Below, piece by piece: positions 1 through 11,147 of a DNA stretch of 53,575 bases. The notes beneath the pieces were generated by a model, which saw only the letters and a program-made list of their open reading frames with translations, had not been told where the DNA came from and ran no database searches. The DNA is taken from contig JAUWWQ010000029.1 of the NCBI GenBank assembly GCA_030616775.1, forward strand, positions 1 through 53,575. Reading direction: 5' to 3'. The stretch comes from Planctomycetota bacterium. Lineage in GTDB: Bacteria; Planctomycetota; Phycisphaerae; UBA1845. The position numbers were made by a program, and so were the translations under genes. Each line of letters begins with the position of its first letter. The first letter of the stretch is position 1.

Positions 1-180
1 CCCTGAAAGGGTCGTCTATTCTCTGGGGCGCGTGCAACGTGGCGTTTATACGACCCCTGCAGGGTCGAATGGAACGGGTGTTGGGATTACCGTGGGCGGC
101 GTCCGCCTGTGGCGGACTTGCCCACGGATACTCTCGATCAGCCTTTCAGGCTGCATGAGGGTGCGGCGCTGAAGCCGCCG
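1..180. repeat. cluster of short REP-like hairpins
   Basis: No gene is visible before position 288. The stretch holds several small perfect stem-loops: CCCT-gaa-AGGG at 1-11, CGACCC-ctgca-GGGTCG around 51-67, GTCCGCC-tgt-GGCGGAC around 101-117, CAGCCT-ttc-AGGCTG at 139-153 and a GGC-GCTGAA-GCC type hairpin around 164-179. The TGAA/TTCA loop type returns elsewhere in the window, for example at 33210-33233. This suggests a dispersed intergenic repeat family. The function is unknown. Confidence 0.5.
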
Positions 181-287
181 ATACTGTCACGGACCCTACG
201 CGCGGAAGCCCGTCTTGACAGGATTGCGGCGGTGCCATAGCGTCGTGTCCTAAGAATGTAGGCGTTTTGAAGCAACGGGGAGCTATC

Positions 288-965
288 ATGCGAGCAGTCA
301 CAATCCTCTGTGCAGTATCGGCAGGCATTATTGCATTCTCCTTCTCGTCGTCCGGGTGCAAGAAGCAAGACAAGCCGAGCACCCCGGCAGGCGATGTTCA
401 GGAGCAACCGTCCCCAGAAGTTTCTGAGCAGCGGACCAGACCATCTGCGCGGCGGGCCGCCTTCACAGCAGAGAATAATCCCACCACGCTCGCCGGCCGG
501 GGCGAACCGAGTCTGGACGACTTTTTCCGGCTTCCAGCCTGGATCTACGTGGACGGCAAGGAGGGCAAGTTCATCGAGCGAGAGGACAAGCCCCAAGTCC
601 AATGGTTGATCGAGGAGCCGGTGGGCTACTCACCGACCTTCCGCGTCGAGGCCTACGAACCGCTCCTGGGCACGCCGAAGGACTTCACCTGCCAGCTTGA
701 CACCGTTGACTCGCCCGAGGCTTCGACCATTGCTTATTCCTTCCAGGCCAATCCGGGCACCTTCCGGGTGGGCCACGAATACTCCCTCCTTAAGCCGGGG
801 AACGACTTCACAATCCGCAACCGCGAATCCGGGGATGTCGTCACCGAAATACCGCCACTCGTGCCGGGCACCTATGTGCTGTGGGCGGGCATCAAGAACC
901 TCGAGGCCGGTAAGGAGGGACTAGCCATCACGTACTTCACCGTTGCCGAAGACTCCGGACAGTAG
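288..965 (+). CDS. putative lipoprotein of unknown function
   Basis: A protein of about 225 aa begins with a lipoprotein signal peptide: a hydrophobic stretch ends in a lipobox FSSSGC, followed by a charged KKQDKPST segment. It is probably exported and lipid-anchored. I chose the ATG at 288 because GGGGAG lies just upstream. An in-frame TTG at 267 is the longer alternative. The mature part is Pro- and charge-rich to about residue 70. It then becomes a compact domain with no recognised catalytic motif (DDFFRLPAWIYVDGKEGKF; GHEYSLLKPGNDF). The ending, with its GTYVLWAGI segment, looks like a beta-sandwich edge. No family is recognised. It is convergent with the HEAT-repeat gene downstream. Confidence 0.8.
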   Translation: MRAVTILCAVSAGIIAFSFSSSGCKKQDKPSTPAGDVQEQPSPEVSEQRTRPSARRAAFTAENNPTTLAGRGEPSLDDFFRLPAWIYVDGKEGKFIEREDKPQVQWLIEEPVGYSPTFRVEAYEPLLGTPKDFTCQLDTVDSPEASTIAYSFQANPGTFRVGHEYSLLKPGNDFTIRNRESGDVVTEIPPLVPGTYVLWAGIKNLEAGKEGLAITYFTVAEDSGQ

Positions 966-1075
966 AATCGGTCAACAGCGTTTACATGGTTACTGGTGGA
1001 GAGTCCGCCCGGACTGGTCGACTATCCGGAAGCTGATCCGCTGGTGGAAAGCCCGCTCGACAGTGGCCCAAGGAT

Positions 1076-3322
1076 TCAGTCTCCCGGTGGTGGTTGAGAT
1101 GGTGCCGCGTCAGTGTCACCAGATTCGAGACGCCGGGCTGCTTGCTCGAGCAGTTGGGTCCACGCCTCCCCGAGAGTATCAGCCGGCACCGAAGCCAGAT
1201 CGGCCAGCAATGTGCGGGCACGCTCCTGGTCCATGGTCAGCTCCGGGGAATTAAGGTACTCGCCGACGGTCTCGATGATTTTAGCCTTGTCAGTGTCATC
1301 CGTGGCCGTTGCGGCGAGCTGTTGCACCAACGCAGCCACTTGGAGCTCACCGGGCCTGCGCAGGACCGCCTTGAGCAGCCGCAAGCCGCTGGCCAATGCC
1401 TCTGGGTCGGAGCGTGTGCACTGCATGTCAAACAGCGTTCGAAGGTGCCCGACCGCCTCTTGATACCGAGCCTGGGCGATGAGCGTGGTCGCAAGACGGT
1501 CAAGCACGGTCTCCAGGTAGGCCGTGTCACCGTTGACCGTGGACAGGGTGTCAGCAAGTTGCTCCAGGTATCTCAGCTCCAGATCCGGCTGATCGCGCAG
1601 ACGTCGCGCCGCCTCGATACGATCGCGCACCGGGCGGTTGCCGAGCAACTGGCAGAACCCGCGCCACGCCGCTTCCCGGGCAAGCTCATTAGTTTCGATT
1701 GTGGGGTTGAGTCTGGTAAGCAGACTCTCCACGTCGGCGTCTTCGCGGCCAAGCTCTCCGACTGCTTCGATGGCCGCCAGTCGTACCAGCGCGTCTGAGT
1801 GGGCCATCAGCGTTCGTAGCCGCGGCAGCTTGGATGTATCCCCAATAGCGAGCACCCCGCGAATCGCCGGTCCTAAGATCGTCGGCTCATCCGACTCGAC
1901 CGCCTCAAGAAACTCCGGGATAAAGGCGCCATCGGCCACGCCGGCCATAGCGGTCAGCAGGGCGGCGCGCATTGCCGGGTCCTTCTCGGCCTCCATACGA
2001 TAGCGGCTCTTCAAGGCCCCAATGGCATCTTGCAGCGCCTCTTCCTCAGGCCACCTGGCAGCCACCTGCCCCAAGGCAATCGCGGCTTCACGCACGCAAT
2101 CAGGCAGGCTCTCCGGATTAGCAATCTCTCCGATCAAAGCCGGGATCGCCACAGGGCTGTCGAGCTTCCCCAGGGCCCTGAAAATTGCATGACGTGTTGC
2201 CGGATCCTTCTCCTGCTCAAGCCGTGCAAGAACGGCATCAACCACGGCCGGATCGTTCAGGTTCTGAATGATGTCCAATACCTCACATCGTATCTGGGGT
2301 GATTCCCCTGCGAGCAACTCCAAAAGGGCGTGAAGTACCTCTCCCTCCGGCCGCTTACCCTCGTCCGCGATGTGGGCCTTGATGATCGACAGCGCGGTGA
2401 ACTTCACAACCGGGAGCGGATCGTCGAGCCATTCCGCCAGCTTCGCATCCCGATGGTCCCCATTTACAGCCCGGAACAGCTCACGTTGGTAGCTTCGGGT
2501 TCGAGCGGTAATTGCTGAGTGCTCATGCCTGGCGCTTTCCCGGAAGGTCTGAAACTCCTCGGCCACTCTCCGGGAACGATCACGGTAAATCTGCAACTGC
2601 TCAGCCAGCCACGCCTCCTCACTGAGCTGCGATTTCTGCTCCCACCACTGCCGCCAGCGCTGCAGATCGGGCCCGAACGTGGCTTGCGTTGCCGACTCCA
2701 GGGCATTCAATGCGCGTTCGGTGATCTCCGGTACGCCGACGTCGAGCAGGTTGACGAGTTGACCTACGACCTCACGGCGATGTGTGTTAGGCGCGAGGGC
2801 GTCGATCGCGGCTAACCGCTTGGTCAACGGCACGTCCGCTTGCGCCGCCAGGGCTCCGAGCCTCGTGGGCACCTCCACTCCCGGGAACTCGGCGAGTGCT
2901 TCGCCGGCCAGGGCACGCAAATCTCCGGCCTCCGCCCCCAGAAGGTCGGCCAGCGGCCCGACGAACGTCGCATCGAGTCGCTCGGGAGCCTCCCTGGCAC
3001 GCTCGGCTATCACCCTACAAAGCGCACCCTGGACCTCGGCGTTCTCCGCGAGACCGAGCAGCTCCACAACAAGGGTCCGTGCGTGGGTTGAGCCGTAAGA
3101 GAGGAGCAGTTCGACCCAACGTCGCCTATCCTCCGGGCGAGCCTGGGGATCTACGATGCCCTCACGTATGCTTTGCAACTGGGCAAGGTGATCCCGGGTC
3201 GCTTGATCCGGAGGCCCTTCGGTCGTCTGTGAGTGGGCGAACGGGGCACCCAGTCCGATCAGAGATGTCAATGTAATCCAGACAACGTTCCGCAGCACAA
3301 ATGTGCTCCGCAGGCCGATCAT
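1076..3322 (-). CDS. exported HEAT-repeat protein
   Basis: The protein is about 748 aa if it starts at the ATG at 3322. There the N-terminus becomes a proper signal peptide (MIGLRSTFVLRNVVW, a hydrophobic core, then AHSQTTEG). An upstream in-frame start at 3433 adds 37 residues that would bury the signal. Most of the chain is alpha-helical HEAT/PBS-lyase-like repeats of about 30-35 residues, such as LRALAGEALAEFPG, VLDIIQNLNDPAVVDAVL and VRLAAIEAVGELGREDADV. The last 200 residues are TPR-like helices. Such proteins act as scaffolds in the periplasm or cell envelope. No enzymatic motif is seen, so the partner is unknown. A long opposite-strand frame inside it is a shadow. Confidence 0.85.
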   Translation of the reverse strand: MIGLRSTFVLRNVVWITLTSLIGLGAPFAHSQTTEGPPDQATRDHLAQLQSIREGIVDPQARPEDRRRWVELLLSYGSTHARTLVVELLGLAENAEVQGALCRVIAERAREAPERLDATFVGPLADLLGAEAGDLRALAGEALAEFPGVEVPTRLGALAAQADVPLTKRLAAIDALAPNTHRREVVGQLVNLLDVGVPEITERALNALESATQATFGPDLQRWRQWWEQKSQLSEEAWLAEQLQIYRDRSRRVAEEFQTFRESARHEHSAITARTRSYQRELFRAVNGDHRDAKLAEWLDDPLPVVKFTALSIIKAHIADEGKRPEGEVLHALLELLAGESPQIRCEVLDIIQNLNDPAVVDAVLARLEQEKDPATRHAIFRALGKLDSPVAIPALIGEIANPESLPDCVREAAIALGQVAARWPEEEALQDAIGALKSRYRMEAEKDPAMRAALLTAMAGVADGAFIPEFLEAVESDEPTILGPAIRGVLAIGDTSKLPRLRTLMAHSDALVRLAAIEAVGELGREDADVESLLTRLNPTIETNELAREAAWRGFCQLLGNRPVRDRIEAARRLRDQPDLELRYLEQLADTLSTVNGDTAYLETVLDRLATTLIAQARYQEAVGHLRTLFDMQCTRSDPEALASGLRLLKAVLRRPGELQVAALVQQLAATATDDTDKAKIIETVGEYLNSPELTMDQERARTLLADLASVPADTLGEAWTQLLEQAARRLESGDTDAAPSQPPPGD

Positions 3323-3489
3323 CGCGGCGTTACCAGAGAGGGCCCAAACAGAGGTCTGATCCCGTGCAAACCGGCACAAGTCCGCCTCAGCGAACTCCAT
3401 CCTAGTTGTACAGGTGCTAAGACCGGTTTGCAACGGCTCAGCCGCCTGCCGGCAAGGCGGCCCATATTCTAATTTGTCGGCACGATGGC

Positions 3490-4761
3490 CTATCTGGATG
3501 AGCCGCCCACACAGTCACCCGCAAGCAGTTCAGCTACGTTGAGCGTCACCGGCTCGCACTGCGGTGCCGGTCTCCCGTTCTTGGAGAACGCCACGTGCAT
3601 CCGCCGTTTGTTCGGCTCGAAGACCACACTGTGGTAGGTCACCAGGTGGAACACAACACCGCTCGGGCGAGCCACGGACCGAAGAATCTTCCACGCCCCG
3701 TCGATATCCAACGTCTGGGCACGAATTCCGAGGTCACCAAGCCGTGCGTGGATGGTCTTGAATCTATCGCACGCGACGGGCTCAGCCCGCTTGCGATAGT
3801 GGTTGGTGCAGAGTTGGTGTGGCTGCGCGCTGGGCGTGCGCAGCGTCACGCCGTCGGTACGGGATAGGAATCCGTCATACTCGAAGACGACCGACCCTGT
3901 TGACTTTGCCTTGTGGGGGATCGTGACCGGGACATTGTTGCCGACGACACAAGTGTGACTGCGGAGGACTCGGCCGATGTCTTCCACCGCTGAGGCCGCC
4001 CGGGCCGACTCAATAGCAGATCGCAGCGCCAGCCCACGGGGCGTAAAGCCGGTCGCCACGGTCGGCGGCCTGGCGCGCACGTCGTGCATGCACACGGTAA
4101 CGCCCTGGGCATTCATACCGGTCAGACACCCGATGTAGCCGGGCCAGGTGATCGAGACCCAGCCCAGGCTGTCCTGCTCGGGCTGCGGCGGGTACACCAC
4201 TACAAGCTGAGACCCGTCCAGAGCGTCCAATCGGCGCCAATCGAGGTTTCGCCCGGCCAACGTGCTGCCGTCGGCTGTCATCGGCCCCCATACCGCAAAC
4301 GAGGAACACCCGAACATAGCCAGATCCGGTATGCAGTTGATAGCCACTAGATCGTCGTAACCCAGCGCCCGACCCAGCGAGGCAACTTGTGCGGGCCCAC
4401 CGGTTCGGGCTTCGATCCCGGCAAGCATTCCGCGCAACTCGGCGTCATACGCTGGTGAAATCCGCATCAACTTTGTCATCGGGAGCGCGATCGTGCGGTA
4501 GCTGGCGACGCCGCCGATGGGTCCGGGGGAGAGGTATTGGTCGAACAATTCGATAATGTCACGGGCCAGCAGAAACCCATGGGCATAACCACGCTGGGAA
4601 GGAGTCCCCCATACCCGCAACACTCGAACGCCGTGGACCTCGCTTAGCGCACCGTGGATCTGCTCGGTGGGCTCGGTGCCGGCGCGTGTCACCGCCGCAA
4701 CCAGTGACAATAACGCTAACACACGTGCTAAAAGGTGGGCACAGGACAGCGGCTCGCGCAT
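3490..4761 (-). CDS. C45-type Ntn-hydrolase (acyl-CoA:6-APA acyltransferase-like)
   Basis: A 423-aa exported protein with signal peptide (LLARVLALLSLVAAVTRA). The core has the hallmark of the C45/choloylglycine-hydrolase-like Ntn family: MFGCSSFAVWG at about residues 149-159, then TADGSTLAGRNLDW. Cys152 is the predicted self-processing nucleophile, and the Arg/Asp of GRNLDW are the usual active-site partners. Later family-like segments are LTGMNAQGVTVCMHDV and CTNHYRKRAEPVACDRF. Family members hydrolyse or transfer amide-linked acyl groups after autocatalytic cleavage. The substrate here cannot be predicted. The ATG at 4761 has GGAG about 10 nt upstream; an in-frame TTG precedes it. The gene stands alone, transcribed toward the HEAT-repeat gene. 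Confidence 0.82.
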   Translation of the reverse strand: MREPLSCAHLLARVLALLSLVAAVTRAGTEPTEQIHGALSEVHGVRVLRVWGTPSQRGYAHGFLLARDIIELFDQYLSPGPIGGVASYRTIALPMTKLMRISPAYDAELRGMLAGIEARTGGPAQVASLGRALGYDDLVAINCIPDLAMFGCSSFAVWGPMTADGSTLAGRNLDWRRLDALDGSQLVVVYPPQPEQDSLGWVSITWPGYIGCLTGMNAQGVTVCMHDVRARPPTVATGFTPRGLALRSAIESARAASAVEDIGRVLRSHTCVVGNNVPVTIPHKAKSTGSVVFEYDGFLSRTDGVTLRTPSAQPHQLCTNHYRKRAEPVACDRFKTIHARLGDLGIRAQTLDIDGAWKILRSVARPSGVVFHLVTYHSVVFEPNKRRMHVAFSKNGRPAPQCEPVTLNVAELLAGDCVGGSSR

Positions 4762-4869
4762 CAATCGACTCCGTGGTTATGGCTTTCACGCCTTCGCAAG
4801 GACCTAACCTCTAGAGTGATAGCGTTTGGCGGGTACGGCCGGCCGGGCATTGGGGCTATCGCTTCGTGG

Positions 4870-5112
4870 TCAGTCCCAGATCACGATCTCTTCGTAGTAA
4901 TAATCGTCGTAGTAGTAGCAGTCGTCCCAGTAGTAGCAGTCGTCGTAGAACCAGTCGTCGATGATCACGTCGAAGAAACCGCGATCGTAGTAGTCATCGT
5001 TGCGGTAGATGCCCAGCGTTCCGCGATACGGATCACACGATGCAGTGGTGATCAGGGGTATGCCGGCAAACGCCAGCCCAACGAGCAGCCTCTTTGCCTT
5101 TGTCCAACTCAT
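4870..5112 (-). CDS. tiny Asp/Tyr-rich lipoprotein
   Basis: An 80-aa protein with a clear lipoprotein signal: KRLLVGLAFAGIPLITTASC, with the lipidated Cys at residue 26. The mature part (about 54 aa) is almost entirely Asp, Tyr, Trp and Glu. Two DCYYWDDCYYYDD-like runs follow GFFDVIIDDWFYDD. A strong GGAGG lies 7 nt before the ATG, which supports real expression. The composition suggests an extended, strongly acidic aromatic surface tail rather than an enzyme. Metal binding or adhesion is only a guess. No family is recognised with confidence. Confidence 0.75.
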   Translation of the reverse strand: MSWTKAKRLLVGLAFAGIPLITTASCDPYRGTLGIYRNDDYYDRGFFDVIIDDWFYDDCYYWDDCYYYDDYYYEEIVIWD

Positions 5113-6014
5113 GATCTGGCCTCCTCATCAGCCCGTACCTAAGAGTCTAACCCATCAGGGTGAGATAACCAAGCCTACGAAATAATTGACAACATGAAAT
5201 TAAACCGGTTAGCAACCGGGTTCAGATTACGTAACCTACTTCCTACAAAGAACCTACGTGTAATCCCGAGCGTGGCTTACCTCGCCGGCGCCGAACCTCA
5301 GGGTGTCGTGATGGCGGACCTGGACGGCCATTCGAGAGTGTGGTTAAAGCCGCACTTGTCTAGGGTGCGTGCGTCGGGCTCGGGAGACACCCGAAAAGGC
5401 TCAGTTTTTCTGGATTTTTCTTGCGGCGGCAACCGGGAAGGTATATCTTGTTTCTCACTTATCGGGCAGGCCCCGGAAAGGACCGCGCTGGCCGAACCAG
5501 TCGCGCGGGGATCAGCTTATATGGGGCTTGCATGGGAGGGTTGGCTGCGCCGCGTCGGTTCTCTCATCAGTAGCAGAAACTCGCGGTACGCGGCGAGAAG
5601 CCAATTCCCGGAGACAGGCGGCACAGCGACAGCGCCTGACGCGCTGCCAACAGCTCACGCCCAGCAGGTGACGGATAGCCACTTTGTCCGCACCCGGAGG
5701 CGAAAGAAGTGACCCGGCGAAGAAGCATCGTAGCGTCGGCCTTGCCCACCACCTTTCGCGAAGTAACAGGTCACCCGTCTGCAATGCGTCATACCGGGCC
5801 ATCTCTAGTGCCCCAAATATTCTTCTGTGTTCCGCTGTTTGCAATTTGCCTGTCGCGCCCGCGCGGGCCACCGATCCCGTGCTTACACGGATGAGCACTA
5901 TTGCGGCGGGCTAAAGCCCAGGCTACTTGCTGCTTGTGTAAATAACGACATTCAGGATTTCAGCTTATCGAAGGCTTTCTCCATGGGAGAATCAACAATA
6001 AGGAGGAAACAGAG
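5113..6014. other. long intergenic region, no convincing gene
   Basis: About 900 bp without a supportable gene. Open frames here (one about 170 codons from 5194) have no recognisable domain, irregular composition and no ribosome site. Visible structure: an ACCGGTT-agc-AACCGGGT hairpin near 5203-5222, and a GGGCT-aa-AGCCC hairpin at 5908-5919 of the window's REP-like type. At the right edge, AAGGAGGAA at 6000-6008 is the ribosome site of the next gene. Part of the region is probably the promoter and leader of that gene. Confidence 0.5.
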
Positions 6015-7292
6015 ATGCGATTTTCCATAATGGCGGTAAAGATGCGGATCGGTAGTGTCGTGGCGTGCTGCTTAGCTGCCACTTTCGTGCTCTTGGCTTC
6101 GAGCAGCTCGGCAGTGGCGGCGACGGAAGCACAGATCGAGGAGATGATCGTGGACGGGCTGGCGTGGTTGGCGGATCCGGCCCAGAAGAACTCCGACGGG
6201 GTGTGGGGAGATGGGTCCTGCGACAGAGTCGCCACGACCGGCCTTGTGCTCCTGAAGTTCGAGCACAGGGCCTATGAGCTCGGTTTCGGCGACCCAACGG
6301 ATTCGGGTTACCAGTATCACCAGGAGGTGATTGACGGGTTGGCTTACATTATGAGCCAGAAGAGAGAGGGCGTCGACATCTCGGGCGAGTCAGCGGCTGA
6401 CGGCAATTCCAACGGCACAGGGACGTATTTCAACGATTGCCCTGGGACTCGCGATGTCTACAACACGGGATGCGCGATGATGGGCATCGCGGGAAGCCGG
6501 AACGCCACGTACACTTTTGATCTTCAGGAGACCGTAGATTGGATGTCCTTCGCCCAAGCGAATCCGGCTTGTGGGCAGCACCGGGGCGGTTGGGGGTACG
6601 TGGCAAACCAGTGCTACGATCCCTACTGGCCGGACAACTCCAACGGGGGCTATGCGAGCCTGGGGCTGGGGTTTGCCGCATCCAACTCCCCACCCTACGA
6701 GTTTGGGCTGACGATTCCCTCATTCGTTGAGGATGAACTGAGTCTTTGGATCGACGCCCTGCAGGATTCTGGCGGTGGGCACGACAACGGGGGATCGTGG
6801 TACCGCGCCGGCGTGAACTCCTGGGTCAACATCCTCAAGACGGGAAACCTGCTGTACGAAATGCGTCTGGTCGACGATCCGCCGGGCAAACAGCGGGTCC
6901 AGGACGCCATCGACTACATCGAGCGGGCGTGGAATGACACGGGTGGCGGTGGAAGCGGTTGGAGGAATCACCGCCAAGCGATGTTCACAATGATGAAGGG
7001 TCTTGAGGCCTTCGACATCCACCTCATCGGTGCTATCGACTGGTTCGACGAGGTCTCGACTCATTTGTGGGACACGCGGGTAGGGGTAAATGATGATCAC
7101 TGGCCCAATGACCCCTGGGGAGACGACATCCTCTCCACGGCGTGGGCGCTGCTCACGCTGGAGAAGATCGTGCCGGAGCCGCCGCCCCTCCCGACGGTCT
7201 CAGAGTGGGGCTTGGCTGTCATTACCCTGCTACTGCTGACCGGGATCAGCATCAAGTTTGGTCGGCGGCGCGGGTCGGCTAAAGCGGCATGA
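6015..7292 (+). CDS. IPTL-CTERM surface protein with prenyltransferase/squalene-oxidase-like repeats
   Basis: A 425-aa exported protein with a Sec signal peptide (residues 1-37). The middle looks like the alpha/alpha toroid of the terpenoid-cyclase/prenyltransferase-repeat superfamily, with repeated GxWG segments (SDGVWGDGSCDRVATTGLVL, HRGGWGYV, STAWALLTL). No DxDD or QW-rich catalytic set was found, so cyclase activity is not claimed. The C-terminus is an exosortase sorting signal: LPTVSEWG at 392-399, a hydrophobic helix, then the basic cluster FGRRRG. That is the IPTL-CTERM pattern. A near-perfect AAGGAGGAA lies 6 nt before the ATG. It sits directly upstream of the sorting enzyme, its likely processor. 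Confidence 0.88.
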   Translation: MRFSIMAVKMRIGSVVACCLAATFVLLASSSSAVAATEAQIEEMIVDGLAWLADPAQKNSDGVWGDGSCDRVATTGLVLLKFEHRAYELGFGDPTDSGYQYHQEVIDGLAYIMSQKREGVDISGESAADGNSNGTGTYFNDCPGTRDVYNTGCAMMGIAGSRNATYTFDLQETVDWMSFAQANPACGQHRGGWGYVANQCYDPYWPDNSNGGYASLGLGFAASNSPPYEFGLTIPSFVEDELSLWIDALQDSGGGHDNGGSWYRAGVNSWVNILKTGNLLYEMRLVDDPPGKQRVQDAIDYIERAWNDTGGGGSGWRNHRQAMFTMMKGLEAFDIHLIGAIDWFDEVSTHLWDTRVGVNDDHWPNDPWGDDILSTAWALLTLEKIVPEPPPLPTVSEWGLAVITLLLLTGISIKFGRRRGSAKAA

Positions 7293-7328
7293 GCCGTAGC
7301 GGAAGGTCTGGATCGAAAGGAGTGACTC

Positions 7329-7374
7329 GGCTTCCGCCTCAACCTCTCCAACCGGAGAGCAAGAGGCGGGAGCC
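7329..7374 (+). terminator. two-tier stem-loop after the IPTL-CTERM gene
   Basis: A nested inverted repeat starts 37 bp after the stop codon. The outer stem is GGCTTCCGCCTC (7329-7340) with GAGGCGGGAGCC (7363-7374), 11 of 12 paired. The inner stem is CTCTCC with GGAGAG around an AACC loop. No T-tract follows, so it may end transcription inefficiently or protect the 3' end of the substrate mRNA. That would let the substrate be made in excess over the enzyme downstream. Confidence 0.55.
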
Positions 7375-7559
7375 GGGTGTTCATTAAGAAGGGGGGCGCG
7401 TCGCCGGGTGGCCCACCTTTTCAAAAGTGTGGTCATGATTTGGAATCGGCAATCGCGCCCCCACGTCTAAAGGAGCTGTCGATTTAATTAGCACGGAGTC
7501 TACCATCAAGGGTTTACGGCAACGCCAATCCACGTAACCTGTTATTCGAGGTTACGAAC

Positions 7560-8147
7560 ATGCCGGTTCCGCGACTAGATCGACACACCCTAAAGACGTG
7601 GGCCACCCGCCTGGGGAGGCTCACGAGCATTGGCCGCAAGCGGCCTGTGCTACGCGCGGTGATCGTCTTCGGCCTGCTGATGGGGCTTTTCTACGGCCTT
7701 GTTCACACGCCCAGGACCGAGAGCGACATATTCCGGCCGTATCTTGGTCTGATCGCTACCATTACCGGTGCGATCGTGAACCTCTTCGGTTACGAGACCA
7801 CCGTTGTCGACACGTCAATCACTTCCCCGGTGTTCTCGATGCAGATCGTACGCGGGTGCGATGCTATCGAGCCGACCGCGGCCTTTGTCTCGGCCGTCCT
7901 GGCCTCGCCGGTCTCACTCTGGCCCAAGATACCGGGAATCCTGATTGGAACGCTGACCCTGCTGCTGATCAATCTTGTCCGGCTGGTCAGTCTGTTTTTC
8001 ATCGGAGTACACTTCCCAAAAGCGCTTGACATAATGCACGAGGACGTGTGGCAGGCCGCCTTTATCGTTTTGGCCATCGTGCTTTGGGCGATGTGGGTTC
8101 AATGGGCCACACGAGGCAAGAGGGAACAACCCGATGCGTCCGGTTAG
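7560..8147 (+). CDS. xrtH: exosortase, XrtH type
   Basis: A 195-aa multi-pass membrane enzyme. Exosortases are transpeptidase-like sorting proteases that cleave C-terminal PEP/IPTL-type signals of exported proteins. The catalytic triad is visible: Cys100 in VRGCDAIEP, Arg141 in INLVRLVSLF and His160 in DIMHEDVW. Each lies at the end of a hydrophobic helix as the family requires. The RGCDAIEP form and the compact size fit exosortase H, whose substrates carry IPTLSEWG-like tails. The gene just upstream ends in exactly such a tail. The ATG at 7560 has only a weak GAGG upstream. The 3' end overlaps the next gene by 14 bp, indicating a transcriptional unit. Confidence 0.9.
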   Translation: MPVPRLDRHTLKTWATRLGRLTSIGRKRPVLRAVIVFGLLMGLFYGLVHTPRTESDIFRPYLGLIATITGAIVNLFGYETTVVDTSITSPVFSMQIVRGCDAIEPTAAFVSAVLASPVSLWPKIPGILIGTLTLLLINLVRLVSLFFIGVHFPKALDIMHEDVWQAAFIVLAIVLWAMWVQWATRGKREQPDASG

Positions 8148-8745
8148 AGTCCTTGGGGGATTCTTTCTCCGCTTTCTCCTGGTCTTTGTTCTTCTCATGG
8201 CCCCGTGGCCAGGGGTGAGCGAGGCGTACGCGGTGTTCTTTCGAGCAGGCGGGAATTTCCTGTTCAGCAGCTTCGGGTCCGAAGGCCGGGTCCGGTTTCT
8301 GCCATTGTCGGACGGTGACCCCGGCGAGGACACTGAAGTCGTGCTCGTTAACCGGCGAACCGGGGCACAGATCAGTATTGCCGGTGGGAGCCGGCTTCAG
8401 GGCTTCAAGCCGACGGCATTTGTTCTGGCGTTGATTCTGGCCACCCCGATTCCCTGGTCTCGCCGCTGGCGGGCCGCAGTGTTCGGTCTCATTCTGGTCA
8501 ACGCCTACGTAGCACTGCGCGTAACGCTCTTTCTTCTTGCAGCGTTCAGCGGCGACAGCGCCCTGGCACTATTCTCACCGGGGCCGATCTGCGGCACCAT
8601 CCTTGACTTCCTGTATTGGGTCTTTGTGGTCTCGTTTGCGGGTTGGCTGGTCGTTCCCCTACCGATCTGGGCGCTGGTTTCCTTTCGGCGGAGCGACTGG
8701 CCGACAATCCTGCAGCGACCCACGCCCAAATCCCGAACGGGTTGA
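8134..8745 (+). CDS. exosortase-associated membrane protein
   Basis: A 203-aa protein with about four or five membrane segments: residues 7-25, 88-105, 111-135, then 150-178. A soluble loop lies between the first two (VRFLPLSDGDPGEDTEVVLV, then NRRTGAQISIAGGSRLQGF). Its start overlaps the exosortase gene by 14 bp. Exosortase H genes are commonly followed by a small membrane protein of this size and topology, so I read it as the accessory partner. Its molecular role is not established. No catalytic residues are evident. It ends 26 bp from the convergent thiC gene. Confidence 0.75.
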   Translation: MRPVRVLGGFFLRFLLVFVLLMAPWPGVSEAYAVFFRAGGNFLFSSFGSEGRVRFLPLSDGDPGEDTEVVLVNRRTGAQISIAGGSRLQGFKPTAFVLALILATPIPWSRRWRAAVFGLILVNAYVALRVTLFLLAAFSGDSALALFSPGPICGTILDFLYWVFVVSFAGWLVVPLPIWALVSFRRSDWPTILQRPTPKSRTG

Positions 8746-8771
8746 GTAATCGCTTCTGCGTCCCGCTGTCG

Positions 8772-10879
<2,108 letters not shown>

Positions 10880-11147
10880 AACACCTTTATACATCTGCAC
10901 GTCCGAAGTGTCAATGGGTTTTATCGGATGCCTGGACCGGGAAAGACTGTGGCGGCACCTGCGTGCCGCCCTGGCGGCGCACCACGGGCGTGGATACCGG
11001 ATGTCCTAAGTTGGCCTCGACGGCTCGCCGATGTAAGGACCATGTAGCCCGTGTGCGCCATCTGATACCGCTTCCATCTTTGGCACCGGTGTAGGAAAGC
11101 GGGCGCTTGGGGCCCGGGGCACTGCGTTCACTTTGGAGAGCCGTTCG

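Noticed and set aside
5194-5712. 172-codon plus-strand frame
   Set aside because: No ribosome site, no domain or signal, and irregular composition in a hairpin-containing intergenic stretch.
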